Of a stretch of DNA of 64,000 nucleotides, positions 1 to 9,241 are shown piece by piece. Every line of letters begins with the position of its first letter. Position 1 is the stretch's first letter. Under the pieces are notes generated by a model that was not told the DNA's origin, did not search any database, and saw only the letters and a list, made by a program, of their open reading frames with translations. Source of the DNA: Stomoxys calcitrans (Eukaryota; Arthropoda; Insecta; Diptera; Muscidae); assembly GCF_963082655.1 (NCBI RefSeq), contig NC_081553.1, forward strand, positions 34,780,019 to 34,844,018. Reading direction: 5' to 3'. Position numbers and translations under genes: made by a program.

Positions 1-370
1 TATGATCTTTATTGGTCTACGAACTTAAGTTTGGATGTAAGGTGTACTCCATTCTTAAAATACTTCATTTCGGCCCGATATTCGCATGATTTATGATTTA
101 GTGGTGTTTTCGGGGAAAGGTGGTCCCACAGATACTTGGCCCTGAAAAAATATCAGCATCGTGCTCTTCTCACAAATACCATTTATTTTAACCCCATATT
201 GTCATTTGCTTAAGAGGAGTTTACAGGATAAGGCGTCCCCCAAACACATGGCCTTAAAATAGGTTATCAAATTCGTTGTCTAATCGCAAATACCTTAATT
301 TGAGCCACATATTGGCATGGTTGAAAAATTTTTTTCCCCATGGGGGTGTTTTGGGAAAGTGGTGATGCCC
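1..370 (+). repeat. Fragment of dispersed repeat C
   Basis: This stretch matches the sequence at about 27655-28020 with scattered differences, sharing the opening 'tatgatctt..ttggtc', the 'ggccctgaaaaaatatcagc' stretch and the 'cacatattggcatggt' module. It is a dispersed repeat built of GC-rich modules ('gtgttttgggga', 'cccccaaacac', 'ccatattg') separated by AT-rich spacers. There is no plausible protein. It runs off the left edge and gives way to the ~153-bp repeat at about 371. Confidence 0.75.
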
Positions 371-393
371 TCTCTAGTAGCTCAAGAAGTCAA

Positions 394-397
394 GACC
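394..397. repeat. Target-site duplication, left copy (GACC)
   Basis: GACC immediately precedes the TG of the 5' LTR and recurs right after the CA of the 3' LTR at 12260-12263. Removing the element restores an uninterrupted ~153-bp repeat unit ('gtcaagaccccagatcgg'), as seen intact near 13020-13040. A 4-bp duplication is usual for many gypsy-type integrases. Confidence 0.9.
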
Positions 398-3300
398 TGT
401 AACGACGTTTCTGAAGTTTTTAGTAAGAGGATTTTAATTGAGACAGAGGGTCTTTTAGTAAATTGGTTTCCTGTTCTCTGTGGTATGGAGGGAAAAAGGG
501 CAATATTTAATTTGACAACCATGATTGCTACATACTTTTGCCCCACAGTGTGCACTTGCAGATATTGTCTATGTTGGACGCATAACAAGAAATCGATATT
601 AGCAGGCCTATTTCATTATTATGCTTTACACTTGCTGGATACTACAGATAGTTATGTACATACATATCTCTGCTCTTCTTTAATGCTCTCTTTGAAGTTT
701 GGCTTTGTCTCTGCCTTCGCCTCTGCTGTTGCCTCTGTCTACATTTGTTTCAATATCATCTTCTGTCTACCTTTTTTTTTCTTTTGCGGAACCAGTCTTT
801 TCTATTGAGCCCATTTGAATGAATATTTCCAACAAACAGATTGGTTTACATTGTTTGGACAAATCAGAAGAATAGTTTCTTCTCATATTTTGCGAAAATC
901 ATATTTTTAGACAATTGTGTTAAATTACAGTTTCCTTTATAGAAATAATCGAATTCGATTAGTTGATGTTTAAAGTTTCAAAGTCACCGGTTATTTTTTT
1001 TGTTTTGTGTACGGGATAAATTTCGGCAAAGCGGTACCGTACTTAGTACAATTAAAAGAAGCCATTTTGAATTTCCGAAAAAAGTGAGGTGTCGTAGGTT
1101 TCCTAAAGGAATTTTGCATACAAATAATTCTATTTTGTTCGAGTCCTCAAAGTGAACATAACTAGCTGGAAATTCTGCCTCTGAATTGAGGAAAAAGTGT
1201 AGTGATCCAAGTGACATACAAATATATATTTTATTTTGTGACTCCGCCTCTTTCTATAGCCTTTTAGGCTAACGTGAGGAATTGAAACGAGAGAAACGTA
1301 TACTCCTATATTTTTGTTCAGAAGGTAATTGAAATTTGGCAACGTTGCCTAGATTTGATGTGCGATATTAAGACAAGTGAAAATTTTTTAATAGGCCCAT
1401 TGCAAAAACGGTGACACGTGACTGCCTTGGATTAAGGCACCGACAAAGTGGACTGTTGAAGTGGTAGTTTCGTCCAGACGGTGCAATACTTTACCCAGGT
1501 CGCGGCTACCCACAGGGCAGTGGCGGCTTGGGGATTTTTTTTAAGGAAAGCTAGAAATTTTGGTGACTACCTGCTTTTCATCTACAAGAAGTATCACCTT
1601 TGACACCATAACCTAATCAATGTACCGTTTTACTTCGTACTGATTGCCCCAGAAAACCACGTGCATTTTTGCTAAAGATGTCGGAAGCCACAATTTTTCT
1701 GCCCAATTAAAGTCATCACCGAGGTTTCATTTTAATGTGCCAAACATCAGAGGAACTATGCATCTAATATGTTCATAATAATACATTTTCCCGAAACCGT
1801 CAAATTTATATCCACTCAATCCGATGTCACTTTAACCTGCTTTGTCACCCCAAAATCGACCAACCAAGAAGTTTTGGGAAGAATAAATTCGATAAAATGT
1901 CATTAAAACCCATATTGTCGAAGTGCATTTAGAAGAAAGAATACCACTTGGTGAAATTTCATAACTCTTCGTTAGTCAATTCGCAGCTTGGATAGGCACA
2001 TATCTCCTGCCTGGATTAAAGCACACGTTTCTTCCAATATACCTACAATTTACGTAACTATGAAATAAGTTTATTAAAATATTTTTTTTTATATTTTTAT
2101 TATGTCTTGTTATGCTAACTAAAGATTAATTTTTCTCATAGACATGATAAGGCTTTTGGATAATTTGCCATTTTTCAAAATTTAAATCAATGCAAGATAT
2201 ATCACCCCATTCTTGAACCCCCTTTTTCATATACAGAAAGAAATTGCAACAACAAAACACCATCGACACCGTGGAGGCCTTCATGATATCATGGATTTTT
2301 GGTGCTGAGATTATCGTCCATTTTTAAAAAAAAAAAAAGTAAGTAAGAAAGAAAATATGTAAAACCTTTCTTTTAATTCCCCAATCACTTGCATCGATTT
2401 ACTTTTCTCTGCTTAGCCTATGAAGTTTAAGTAAGAGAGATAGAGAGAGAGCAACATGATGATCATTAGCTGGTCTGTGGATCATATCTGAGAGAATGTA
2501 ATGGATGATGAACATCATTTTGCGCTGCCTTTATTTTGTTTTCATGTCTAACATCCACAATAAGCTCAGCTTTGTTTTTTTTGAAGTCTATCACCCACAA
2601 TTATTTTTTTGTTTTGCATATCTTGTCTCTAGACATTTTTTTTTTCTCTTCAGTTTGATCAAAGCAATTATTGAAAATTGATTTTTTAACCCCTTGAGGG
2701 CTACTTTAACATATCTAGATTTAAACTCATAAAATCACTGTTTTATAATGTAGTATTTCTGAAATACGTAATATGACAGGTTATTTACTATAAGGCAAGA
2801 GATAAAATTTTCTTTTTTTTTTTTTTCCATGAATTTAATTGAACTAATAATTATCACTTTAGCGGTAGATTTTATTAGAATTTAAGAACCTTATTTTTTT
2901 TTTATTATGAAAATTTATAATGCCCTGAATAAATTTGTGTTGGATCTAATATGATGTGGTAAACTGGTTCAGATGTTTTCTTTTCGAGAGATGAGATCGT
3001 AAAAAGGAGTCACATAGGCTAAATTAGGGGTTCTTTATGAAAATGTCGTGCTCTAAAGAACGTAGGTTGGCGTGGGTTGTGAAGCACTTTCTCCCAACAA
3101 GACCTGGGAGAGTGTTTTAGAAGCACCATAGGAAAATATCTCATAGTACATGCAAACCTTAATAATTTCTAATATTTTTTTTTAGTCGATTTTTTTAATT
3201 TTGATGGTATTTTGATTAAATAAAAAGGGAGTCTGTAGTAATTTTAATTCAAGTAATGAATACGTGGTTTAAAGAGGAAAGGACCCGAACCCCCCCACCC

Positions 3301-3415
3301 GACTAGTGCTAGCGAAGAAAGGCTCCCGCAGTCCTAAGTCTCTTTGAATTCTATGATGCACAAAATCTCAAATTTTCAGAACAGGCATCTCGAAATTATA
3401 TTCGTGAGCATTACA
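398..3415 (+). repeat. 5' LTR (3,018 bp)
   Basis: A direct repeat of 9242-12259 with the same length. The differences I found are g3408 versus c12252, a run of 13 A near 2326-2338 against 12 in the other copy, and a T run near 2894 one base shorter. The ends are TGTAACG and ATTACA. It is far longer than the few hundred bases usual for fly gypsy LTRs and has no convincing ORF. AATAAA poly(A)-type hexamers occur at 2928 and 3219. Promoter and cap site cannot be fixed from sequence alone. A short purine-rich 'gagagatagagagagag' run lies near 2435. Confidence 0.95.
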
Positions 3416-4117
3416 GAATTTGGCGCCCAACGTGGGGCCCGAAAAGATGGTCGTATCTTTTTGGCTCTAAAAATATATATAAATAATGCTCGTAGATTTC
3501 ATTTGTAAAAAAAAAAGTTCGAGGAAATTGATATGCCTATTTGAATTTTTATCCTTAAATAGTTATCAAAGATTTTCTGGATTATTGGTAATCTGATTTT
3601 GTTTTTCGGATTGACCAACCGCTTATCATTTGATTACCTTTTTATTGATTTCAAGGACAGTAGTCAAGGAAATTTCAATGAATTTATAGCGGTTGTGAAA
3701 TTATAATTTTAACTATACGGAACTTAGGAATCAGCACCTGTTAGGTTAGTTGGATTTCGTGGAATTTGCCAGTATATGAGCATTTTCTCGACCCTTACTT
3801 GACAGCAGAAGGAAAATATGCTGGTGTGTTTAGTATAGTGGAGATCTTAATTTTATGCCTGCTCCATAAACCAGTTTTGTATCCGGAGATTTTCCTATAA
3901 GTGTTTTGTACTCCTTTTTTAATGTGGTCTCATCTCGAGAAAGAAAACTTTCCGATTGATTTAGAAACTCCTCTATATATATAAAAATAGGCTTAACGTC
4001 TGTTTAGGTTTAGCTTTTTTTTTGCTCGTTATCTATCAACTGAACGAATTTTCTTTTCCTATTACTTATATCTCGCAATTGATTTTTTTTTTTGATTTGC
4101 GGGTTTTAGATTTCACA
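3416..4117 (+). other. Retrotransposon untranslated leader
   Basis: This is the 702-bp segment between the 5' LTR and the gag ATG. It begins with a 5-nt spacer (gaatt), then the primer-binding site. The remainder is AT-rich with stops in all frames and no recognised domain. It would be expected to carry the packaging signal, but nothing marks one. Confidence 0.8.
3421..3438 (+). promoter_or_regulatory. Primer-binding site, tRNA-Lys(CTT)
   Basis: TGGCGCCCAACGTGGGGC is the complement of the 3' 18 nt (including CCA) of insect tRNA-Lys(CTT), ending GTTGGGCGCCA. It starts 5 nt after the LTR end. This is where minus-strand DNA synthesis would be primed. Gypsy and several relatives also use tRNA-Lys. 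Confidence 0.88.
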
Positions 4118-5719
4118 ATGTCTCTGGAGCGTACACCACCTCCACTGACTATGCCCGCATCTTCGAAGGCTCCTATAGGAGGTGAGTCGTCGACTTGTAG
4201 TCTTTGTAATCTTTTGATGGCCGAAGGCCAAGACTGCCTCTTGATCAATGTGTGTTCTCACCCCTTTCACAGGACTTGTATCGAAGAGCATTTAGCTTCC
4301 TCATTAGATTGTCCTGTTTGTAAAAGACCTTGCCAGCTTAGCGAGTTGAGGACTTTGGATATGTCGCAGAGGTCTTTGGATGCTTCTCGTGGGGTTCTGA
4401 ATGACGGGAGACCCACCCAGAGGGGTAAAGGGAGGGGGGCGATGACCAAACGTTACAAAACTCGTAGCGTGAATCGCGACTTGTTTCAAGATCTGCCACA
4501 CGGTTTGGATTCGGGCTCGTGGGGTGTCAATCCTCCCACCCCGGATATTGATAGACAGGACAATCCTCATGCTAATTTTCCCACTGCTACGGATCAAAGG
4601 GCTACGGGTGCTGTTGATTACAACGAGGTTAATCGTATGATACAGATGAATCTGTCTCGCCTTCTCCGAGACCTTAATTTGTTACCGGACGCAAACCGTG
4701 CTATTGATGCGACTGATTCTCATAGGTCGGTGCAGAATCCCGATACGGATTCAACTAGGCATATTGACCGTGATGCGGTGCGTCAGGATGATCGCCCTCA
4801 GTCAACTCGCGGCCAACCCGATAATGGCATACATAATCGTTCACCTAATGCATCTGTGAACTCCCACATATCTTCTGATAAGGCTACATCCATTATACAG
4901 AGTTGGGGTTTACGATTTGATGGATCACCCAATGGGATTAGTATCGAGGAGTTTTTATACCGAGTCAGGTCATTGACCAGGGACAATTTTGATGGAGATT
5001 TCACTGTGATATTGAGGAACTTGAATACCCTATTGATTGGGAAAGCCAAAGATTGGTACTGGCGGTACCACAAGCAGACTTCTAGCTTGAATTGGGATGA
5101 TTTCTGCCAGGCCATTCGGGCCCAGTACCGAGATTTCAAGACGTCTTATGACATTAGGGAGGAGATTCGAAATCGAAGGCAACGTCCCAACGAGGCATTC
5201 GATACCTTTTTCGAGGCAATTTCTGCCATTATGGATAGGTTGCCTGTCCCCATGATAGATGAAGAGCTTATTGAAATTCTGGTGAGGAATCTCCGGCCAG
5301 AAGTTCGGCAAGACTTGTTGTATGTTAGGATACATTCGATTTCTCATCTTAGACAATTGGTACAGACAAGGGAGCATTTTCTCAGTGACGAGTATGTGAG
5401 GAAGAACTTGTCGTCTCGTCCTGTTGGCGGTAATGCCATTCCAAGGAAATATGTCGCTGATATAGACCTTGCGGAGGACGGGGAAAGGCAAGATGATGCA
5501 TTACCGAATGTAGACGCCCTTTACAAGACGAAAAATCTATCGAAGTGCTGGAATTGTGATGGGGTTGGCCATCACTGGCAGGATTGCCTGCAAGACAGGA
5601 ATATTTTCTGCTATGGCTGCGGAGCCAAAAATGTCTACAAACCGAACTGTGTCGAATGTAAAGCCCGGAAGTCAGTCAATTCAAAAAACCCGAACGGAAC
5701 GGGTCCACCAATGGATTAA
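4118..5719 (+). CDS. gag: Gag polyprotein with N-terminal RING-H2 finger
   Basis: A 533-residue Gag. The first ATG in frame is at 4118; the frame stays open upstream but has no ATG there. Residues 27-68 form a RING-H2 pattern: C27, C30, C46, H48, H51, C54, C65, C68. A polar, low-complexity linker with many D, R and N residues follows to about 260. Residues about 263-400 resemble the Retrotrans_gag (capsid) domain, including the WYWRYH and DIREEIRNRRQ stretches. A CCHC zinc knuckle lies at C477-C480-H485-C490. A second knuckle-like motif at C498-C501-x-C511 has V506 where His is expected. The last 57 nt overlap the pol frame. Gag would form the particle and bind RNA through the knuckles. The RING is unusual for a Gag and could act as a ubiquitin ligase or a protein interface; its function is unproven. 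Confidence 0.9.
   Translation: MSLERTPPPLTMPASSKAPIGGESSTCSLCNLLMAEGQDCLLINVCSHPFHRTCIEEHLASSLDCPVCKRPCQLSELRTLDMSQRSLDASRGVLNDGRPTQRGKGRGAMTKRYKTRSVNRDLFQDLPHGLDSGSWGVNPPTPDIDRQDNPHANFPTATDQRATGAVDYNEVNRMIQMNLSRLLRDLNLLPDANRAIDATDSHRSVQNPDTDSTRHIDRDAVRQDDRPQSTRGQPDNGIHNRSPNASVNSHISSDKATSIIQSWGLRFDGSPNGISIEEFLYRVRSLTRDNFDGDFTVILRNLNTLLIGKAKDWYWRYHKQTSSLNWDDFCQAIRAQYRDFKTSYDIREEIRNRRQRPNEAFDTFFEAISAIMDRLPVPMIDEELIEILVRNLRPEVRQDLLYVRIHSISHLRQLVQTREHFLSDEYVRKNLSSRPVGGNAIPRKYVADIDLAEDGERQDDALPNVDALYKTKNLSKCWNCDGVGHHWQDCLQDRNIFCYGCGAKNVYKPNCVECKARKSVNSKNPNGTGPPMD
5683..5689 (+). promoter_or_regulatory. Programmed -1 frameshift site (A AAA AAC)
   Basis: The gag codons here are tca aaa aac, giving the canonical heptamer A AAA AAC in the correct phase. 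A slip of one base back leads into the pol frame, open from 5662 to 9186. The gag stop TAA is at 5717-5719. A possible hairpin follows: TCCAC (5704-5708) can pair with GTGGA (5728-5732), and ATGGA (5711-5715) with TCCAT (5720-5724). The 14-nt spacer is longer than the usual 5-9 nt, so the hairpin's role is uncertain. Confidence 0.8.
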
Positions 5720-8700
5720 TCCATAGAGTGGATTCGACTTTTTCGACCCGAACTGATATTTCAACCCAGACTGATGGAAATTTACCCAGACTTGACATTG
5801 ATTTTTCACCTGAGACTGATTTTACGAGCGATGATGGAAGGATCACCATATTGAGAAGACCGCGAGAGTTGGAGACATACTGCCACAAAGGTAGATCCGA
5901 TGTACTCTATCCAAGACTTCCATTGCACGTTCGATATGCTCGTTATATGCAAAGACGGAATGAGATTTTTGGGATTACCTCGGAATTTCAGACGAGTCGG
6001 CGACTTCCTAAAAGGTCCACCCAACGTCTGAGATCTTTTTATAGAATACGGAGATTGTGTAAGAAACTCTTGGTTTCGGCTATAATACCCGATTCTAGGG
6101 ACATGCGATATTATGCGAAAGTTTCATTTTTAGACCTTGACGAGTATGGCCTGTTGGATACTGGGGCCAGCATTAGCTGCATTGGGTCTAACCTTGCTGC
6201 TAATGATTTTTCCAGGTACTCCACATTCACGAAATGTAAGTCCTATGCTAGAACCGCAGATGGCAACACTCAACCAGTTTTTGGCTGGCTTGATGTTACT
6301 ATATGTTTCAAGAATAAGTTTAGACCACTGAGGCTTTTTATTATCCCATCGATATCACAGAGGCTGATTCTAGGAATCGATTTCTGGAGGGCATTCGATT
6401 TGATACCCGATATCGTTGGTTCTGTTGATATGTTAGCATCGGATAGTTTTTCGAAGGCTCTGTCGGATTTCAAGCCATTTCTTAACGAAAACGGAACGGA
6501 TACAGACCCCATGCCAGGTGATCAGGACCTATTTCCTTTGTCTGATGCCGAGAAGGAACATTTGAAGTCGGTTATAGGAATGTTTCCCGATTTCGAAACC
6601 CAGGGCTTGGGTAGAACATCTCTGATACGACACAAAATTGATGTGGGAGATGCTTCTCCAGTCAAACAGAGGTTCTATCCCGTATCGCCCGCGGTCGAGA
6701 AGTTAATGTTTGAGGAGATAGACCGGATGCTCAAACTGGGAGTGATTGAACCTTCAACCTCAGCTTGGAGCTCTCCAATGCGACTAGTTGTTAAACCGAA
6801 TAAGGTCAGGTTATGCTTGGACGCAAGGAGGTTGAACTCCGTTACGAAAAAGGACGCATACCCTTTGCCTAATATCGAAGGAATTTTCGCGCGATTGCCG
6901 AAGGCGAATCTAATTTCAAAATTAGATTTGAAGGACGCCTTCTGGCAGATTAGCCTAGACAACACATCGAAGCATTTAACGGCTTTTACAGTCCCGGGAA
7001 GGCCACTGTATCAGTTTGTGGTAATGCCTTTCGGGCTCTGTAATGCCCCTCAAACGATGTGTAGGCTAATGGACGAGATTATCCCTCCTGACTTGCGCCA
7101 CTGTGTATTTGGGTATTTGGACGATCTCGTCATCGTGTCTGAAGATTTCCCTTCGCATATTGACGTCCTGGTAAGAATAGCTTCCCGTTTCAGAAAGGCT
7201 AATCTTACTTTGAATGTGCCCAAGAGTAGGTTCTGCGTGACAAAGGTCGGCTATCTGGGGTACGTTATCGGCAACGGGGGTATCACCACGGACCCGGAGA
7301 AGGTGCTGGCAATAACCAATTGGCCGGTTCCGAAGAACCTACGGCAAGTCCGTGGATTCTTAGGACTTACCGGTTGGTACAGGCGATTTGTTCAGAATTT
7401 TTCTAGTGAGACATTTCCGATTACGGAAGTTCTCAAGAGCAAGAAGAAGTTTGTCTGGACTTCGGAGGCACAGACGGCTTTTGAAAGGCTTAAAAGAATT
7501 CTGACTACCGCCCCGGTTCTATCGAATCCCGATTTCAGTAAAAAGTTTTACCTCCACTGCGACGCGAGTGATTTTGGCATTGGCGCAGTCCTCGTGCAGT
7601 TGGACGAGAACGGACAGGAGAGGCCTATTGCTTTCATGAGCAAGAAGCTTTCAACGGCCCAGCGTAACTATAGCGTTACCGAACGCGAATGCTTGGCTGC
7701 CGTTGAAGCGATTCGGAAGTTTAGGTGCTACCTGGAACTCCAGGAGTTCGAGGTAGTCACAGATCATTCCAGCCTCTTGTGGCTGATGCGTCAACCTGAC
7801 TTGAGTGGCAGACTGGCCCGTTGGGTATTCAAACTCCAGCCATACAAATTCAGCATCAGCCATAGGAAGGGGAAGGATCATGTGGTTCCTGACGCGTTAT
7901 CCAGGATTCCATACGAGGAGGTTGCTAGCATCGACATAGTGGCACCAGAGATCGACTTGGGTTCTCCGCATTTTAAGGACGAGGACTATAAGGATTTGAT
8001 AATAAAGGTCGAGCAGAATCAGGCAAAGTTTCCCGATATTCGTGTGGTCGATAATTACGTATATTATAGGACCGAGCACTACTCAGGAGTGGAGGGGCAG
8101 GAACAACAGGCTTGGAAGCTCTGGATTCCGTATCGGTTGCGTAATGATGTTATGTCAAGGGCCCACGATTGTGTGACGGTACATGGCGGAATGGCCAAGA
8201 CGCTTGACTTGGTGAAGAGAAATTTCTATTGGCCTGGAATGGTACGGGATATTAGGGACTATGTCAGGCATTGTGAGGTTTGTAAGACGACCAAGTCACC
8301 TAATACGGTGATGAAACCTCCCATGGTGAATCAGGTAGTGTCCGTTCGTCCATTCCAGCGCTTATATATAGACCTTCTGGGTCCTTATCCGAGAAGTAAA
8401 TCGGGGTACATAGGCATTTTGATAGTTCTTGACCATTTGAGCAAATATCATTGGCTATGTCCTCTACGGAAATTCACGTCGGCGGCCATTAAAGACTACC
8501 TTCTGTCACACATTTTCCACATGTATGGCATTCCAGAGACCATAGTTAGTGATAATGGTAGTCAGTTCAAAGCTAATGACTTGAATGCCTTTTTCACTAG
8601 CTGTGGTATCAATCACCTCTATACGGCGTTATATTCTCCGCAGGCGAACGCCTCGGAGAGGGTTAACCGCTCCCTTATTGCCGGCATTAGAACATTCCTT

Positions 8701-9186
8701 AGGAACGACCATAAGGAATGGGACCAGAACCTTAGCGCTATTAGTTGCGCCTTGCGCAACTCGATCCACCAATCGATCAATTGCACGCCTTATCACGCCC
8801 TATTCGGCTTCGATATGGTGACACATGGGTCCACATATAAGTTGCTTAGGAACCTGGACATGCTTAATGAACCCACGTCCACTTTATGCCGTGATGATCA
8901 ATTACAGCTGATAAGGACTGACCTTCAGAAGAGGATTAAGGAGGCCTTTAAGAGGAATCAACAGCAGTACAATCTGCGGACGAGGCCAGCGTCTTTTGAG
9001 GTAGGGCAAGTCGTTTTCAGACGAAACTTTACTCAGAGCAGTTTTGAAAAGAATTTTAATTCAAAGCTTGCACCTCTTTTCGTCAAGGCGAAAGTTCGCG
9101 AAAGGCTTGGAAGTCACTATTATCTATTGGAGGATATCGATGGTAAATTGGTTGGTACCTTCCATGCCAAGGATATCAAATTGTAA
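5689..9186 (+). CDS. pol: Pol polyprotein: protease, RT, RNase H, integrase
   Basis: About 1,165 residues, entered by -1 frameshift because no ATG precedes the protease. The aspartic protease motif DTGA is encoded at 6157. Reverse transcriptase follows, with YLDD at 7114. RNase H has its acidic residues at 7561 (D of CDAS), 7687 (E) and 7762 (D of TDHS). Integrase carries the HHCC zinc site (H 8164, H 8182, C 8272, C 8281) and a DDE core (D 8371, D 8551, E 8656; spacing D-x59-D-x34-E). The C-terminus has a GPY/F-like region (KLAPLFVKAKV). There are no internal stops and all catalytic residues are visible. It ends at TAA, 55 nt before the 3' LTR. This is the standard Ty3/gypsy order, so the product would copy the RNA and insert the DNA. 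A first in-frame GTG at 5728 is less likely as a start than frameshifting. Confidence 0.95.
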   Translation, partial: PERNGSTNGLIHRVDSTFSTRTDISTQTDGNLPRLDIDFSPETDFTSDDGRITILRRPRELETYCHKGRSDVLYPRLPLHVRYARYMQRRNEIFGITSEFQTSRRLPKRSTQRLRSFYRIRRLCKKLLVSAIIPDSRDMRYYAKVSFLDLDEYGLLDTGASISCIGSNLAANDFSRYSTFTKCKSYARTADGNTQPVFGWLDVTICFKNKFRPLRLFIIPSISQRLILGIDFWRAFDLIPDIVGSVDMLASDSFSKALSDFKPFLNENGTDTDPMPGDQDLFPLSDAEKEHLKSVIGMFPDFETQGLGRTSLIRHKIDVGDASPVKQRFYPVSPAVEKLMFEEIDRMLKLGVIEPSTSAWSSPMRLVVKPNKVRLCLDARRLNSVTKKDAYPLPNIEGIFARLPKANLISKLDLKDAFWQISLDNTSKHLTAFTVPGRPLYQFVVMPFGLCNAPQTMCRLMDEIIPPDLRHCVFGYLDDLVIVSEDFPSHIDVLVRIASRFRKANLTLNVPKSRFCVTKVGYLGYVIGNGGITTDPEKVLAITNWPVPKNLRQVRGFLGLTGWYRRFVQNFSSETFPITEVLKSKKKFVWTSEAQTAFERLKRILTTAPVLSNPDFSKKFYLHCDASDFGIGAVLVQLDENGQERPIAFMSKKLSTAQRNYSVTERECLAAVEAIRKFRCYLELQEFEVVTDHSSLLWLMRQPDLSGRLARWVFKLQPYKFSISHRKGKDHVVPDALSRIPYEEVASIDIVAPEIDLGSPHFKDEDYKDLIIKVEQNQAKFPDIRVVDNYVYYRTEHYSGVEGQEQQAWKLWIPYRLRNDVMSRAHDCVTVHGGMAKTLDLVKRNFYWPGMVRDIRDYVRHCEVCKTTKSPNTVMKPPMVNQVVSVRPFQRLYIDLLGPYPRSKSGYIGILIVLDHLSKYHWLCPLRKFTSAAIKDYLLSHIFHMYGIPETIVSDNGSQFKANDLNAFFTSCGINHLYTALYSPQANASERVNRSLIAGIRTFLRNDHKEWDQNLSAISCALRNSIHQSINCTPYHALFGFDMVTHGSTYKLLRNLDMLNEPTSTLCRDDQLQLIRTDLQKRIKEAFKRNQQQYNLRTRPASFEVGQVVFRRNFTQSSFEKNFNSKLAPLFVKAKVRERLGSHYYLLEDIDGKLVGTFHAKDIKL

Positions 9187-9241
9187 ACGTCTTGTTTTCC
9201 CGTTTATTTACCGTCGATAATTCTCGTAAATAACCCGGTTT
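9187..9241 (+). other. Pol-to-3' LTR spacer without a visible polypurine tract
   Basis: These 55 nt should contain the polypurine tract that primes plus-strand DNA next to the LTR. The sequence just before the TG is pyrimidine-mixed ('ctcgtaaataacccggttt') and shows no purine run. The LTR boundary is fixed by the GACC duplication, so the absence is not a boundary error. Confidence 0.7.

Noticed and set aside
317..808. 163-codon frame across the start of the 5' LTR
   Set aside because: It spans the junction between host repeat and LTR, has a low-complexity C/F-rich translation, and its copy in the 3' LTR starts differently. No domain.
984..1342. Short minus-strand frames repeated in both LTRs
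   Set aside because: They are duplicated only because the LTRs are; the translations have no domain and no good start context.
4022..4117. Gag extended upstream by 32 residues starting at a TTG
   Set aside because: No ATG occurs in that extension; the first ATG in frame, 4118, precedes the RING finger and gives a sensible start.
9187..9241. Envelope gene remnant after pol
   Set aside because: Only 55 nt separate pol from the LTR, and no other frame is present.
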